This document shows, piece by piece, positions 63,984-64,000 of a stretch of 64,000 bases of DNA (position 1 is the first letter of the stretch; every line of letters begins with the position of its first letter). The notes beneath the pieces were generated by a model. That model did no database searches, had not been told where the DNA came from, and saw only the letters and a program-made list of their open reading frames with translations. The position numbers were made by a program, and so were the translations under genes. Source of the stretch: Limnephilus marmoratus (taxonomy: Eukaryota > Arthropoda > Insecta > Trichoptera > Limnephilidae); assembly GCA_917880885.1 (NCBI GenBank), contig OU862927.1:18617450-18681449 (forward strand), written 5' to 3'.

Positions 63984-64000
63984 GTAAGTAAAACCAATTA

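Noticed and set aside
1..64000. CRISPR arrays, prokaryotic operons, rRNA genes
   Set aside because: No regularly spaced identical repeats with unique spacers, no dense gene strings and no rRNA-like sequence were seen; the tandem arrays are minisatellites.

Overview
This window is animal nuclear DNA, almost certainly from an insect. It is AT-rich, has GT-AG introns and is packed with decayed transposons of kinds common in insects (RTE and other non-LTR retrotransposons, hAT-type, mariner and TTAA-target elements, foldback elements, tRNA-derived SINEs). I cannot fix the order. There are no operons, CRISPR arrays or prokaryotic signals.

The backbone is the 5'-central part of one plus-strand gene, the RIM-binding protein gene (Rim-BP, presynaptic active zone). 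Five coding exons are visible, joined by phase-matched splice sites: 44-943, 1176-1290, 51779-51959, 59157-59283 and 61237-63983 (donor at 63984). They encode a Ser/Thr/Asn-rich N-terminal segment, the first SH3 domain (split by a 50.5-kb intron), an acidic linker, a roughly 850-residue disordered Gln/Ser/His-rich linker and the start of the first fibronectin type III domain. Upstream and downstream exons lie outside the window.

The giant intron (1291-51778) holds nearly everything else. The most interesting item is a small, apparently intact three-exon gene on the opposite strand (29629 down to 28534). It would encode a 180-residue secreted protein whose C-terminus resembles MBF2-type insect secreted proteins. 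The rest is a layered transposon graveyard. At 10.8-14.2 kb an hAT-type element with a perfect 8-bp target duplication contains an 899-bp near-perfect palindrome and an internally deleted mariner whose reading frame is still open; a second hAT-type element sits beside it. Other items are paired TTAA-flanked elements with an empty site in the same window, G-run elements at 21.4 and 36.4 kb, a C-rich ORF1-like block whose complement is full of G runs (18.6-19.9 kb), a 2-kb terminal-inverted-repeat element carrying a decayed gene of an arthropod repeat family (43.4-45.3 kb), and many 3' ends of non-LTR elements, some sharing a conserved terminal hairpin.

The later introns hold a tandemly repeated partial copy of the SH3 exon (51960-52365), a 71-bp minisatellite (54351-55100), a TTAA element (56230-56864) and two tRNA-like units enclosed by inverted repeats (57.8-58.3 and 59.4-59.7 kb). 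A third foldback tRNA-like unit lies at 35.85 kb. All coordinates, splice phases and motifs were read by eye; family names come from recognition and were not checked by database search.
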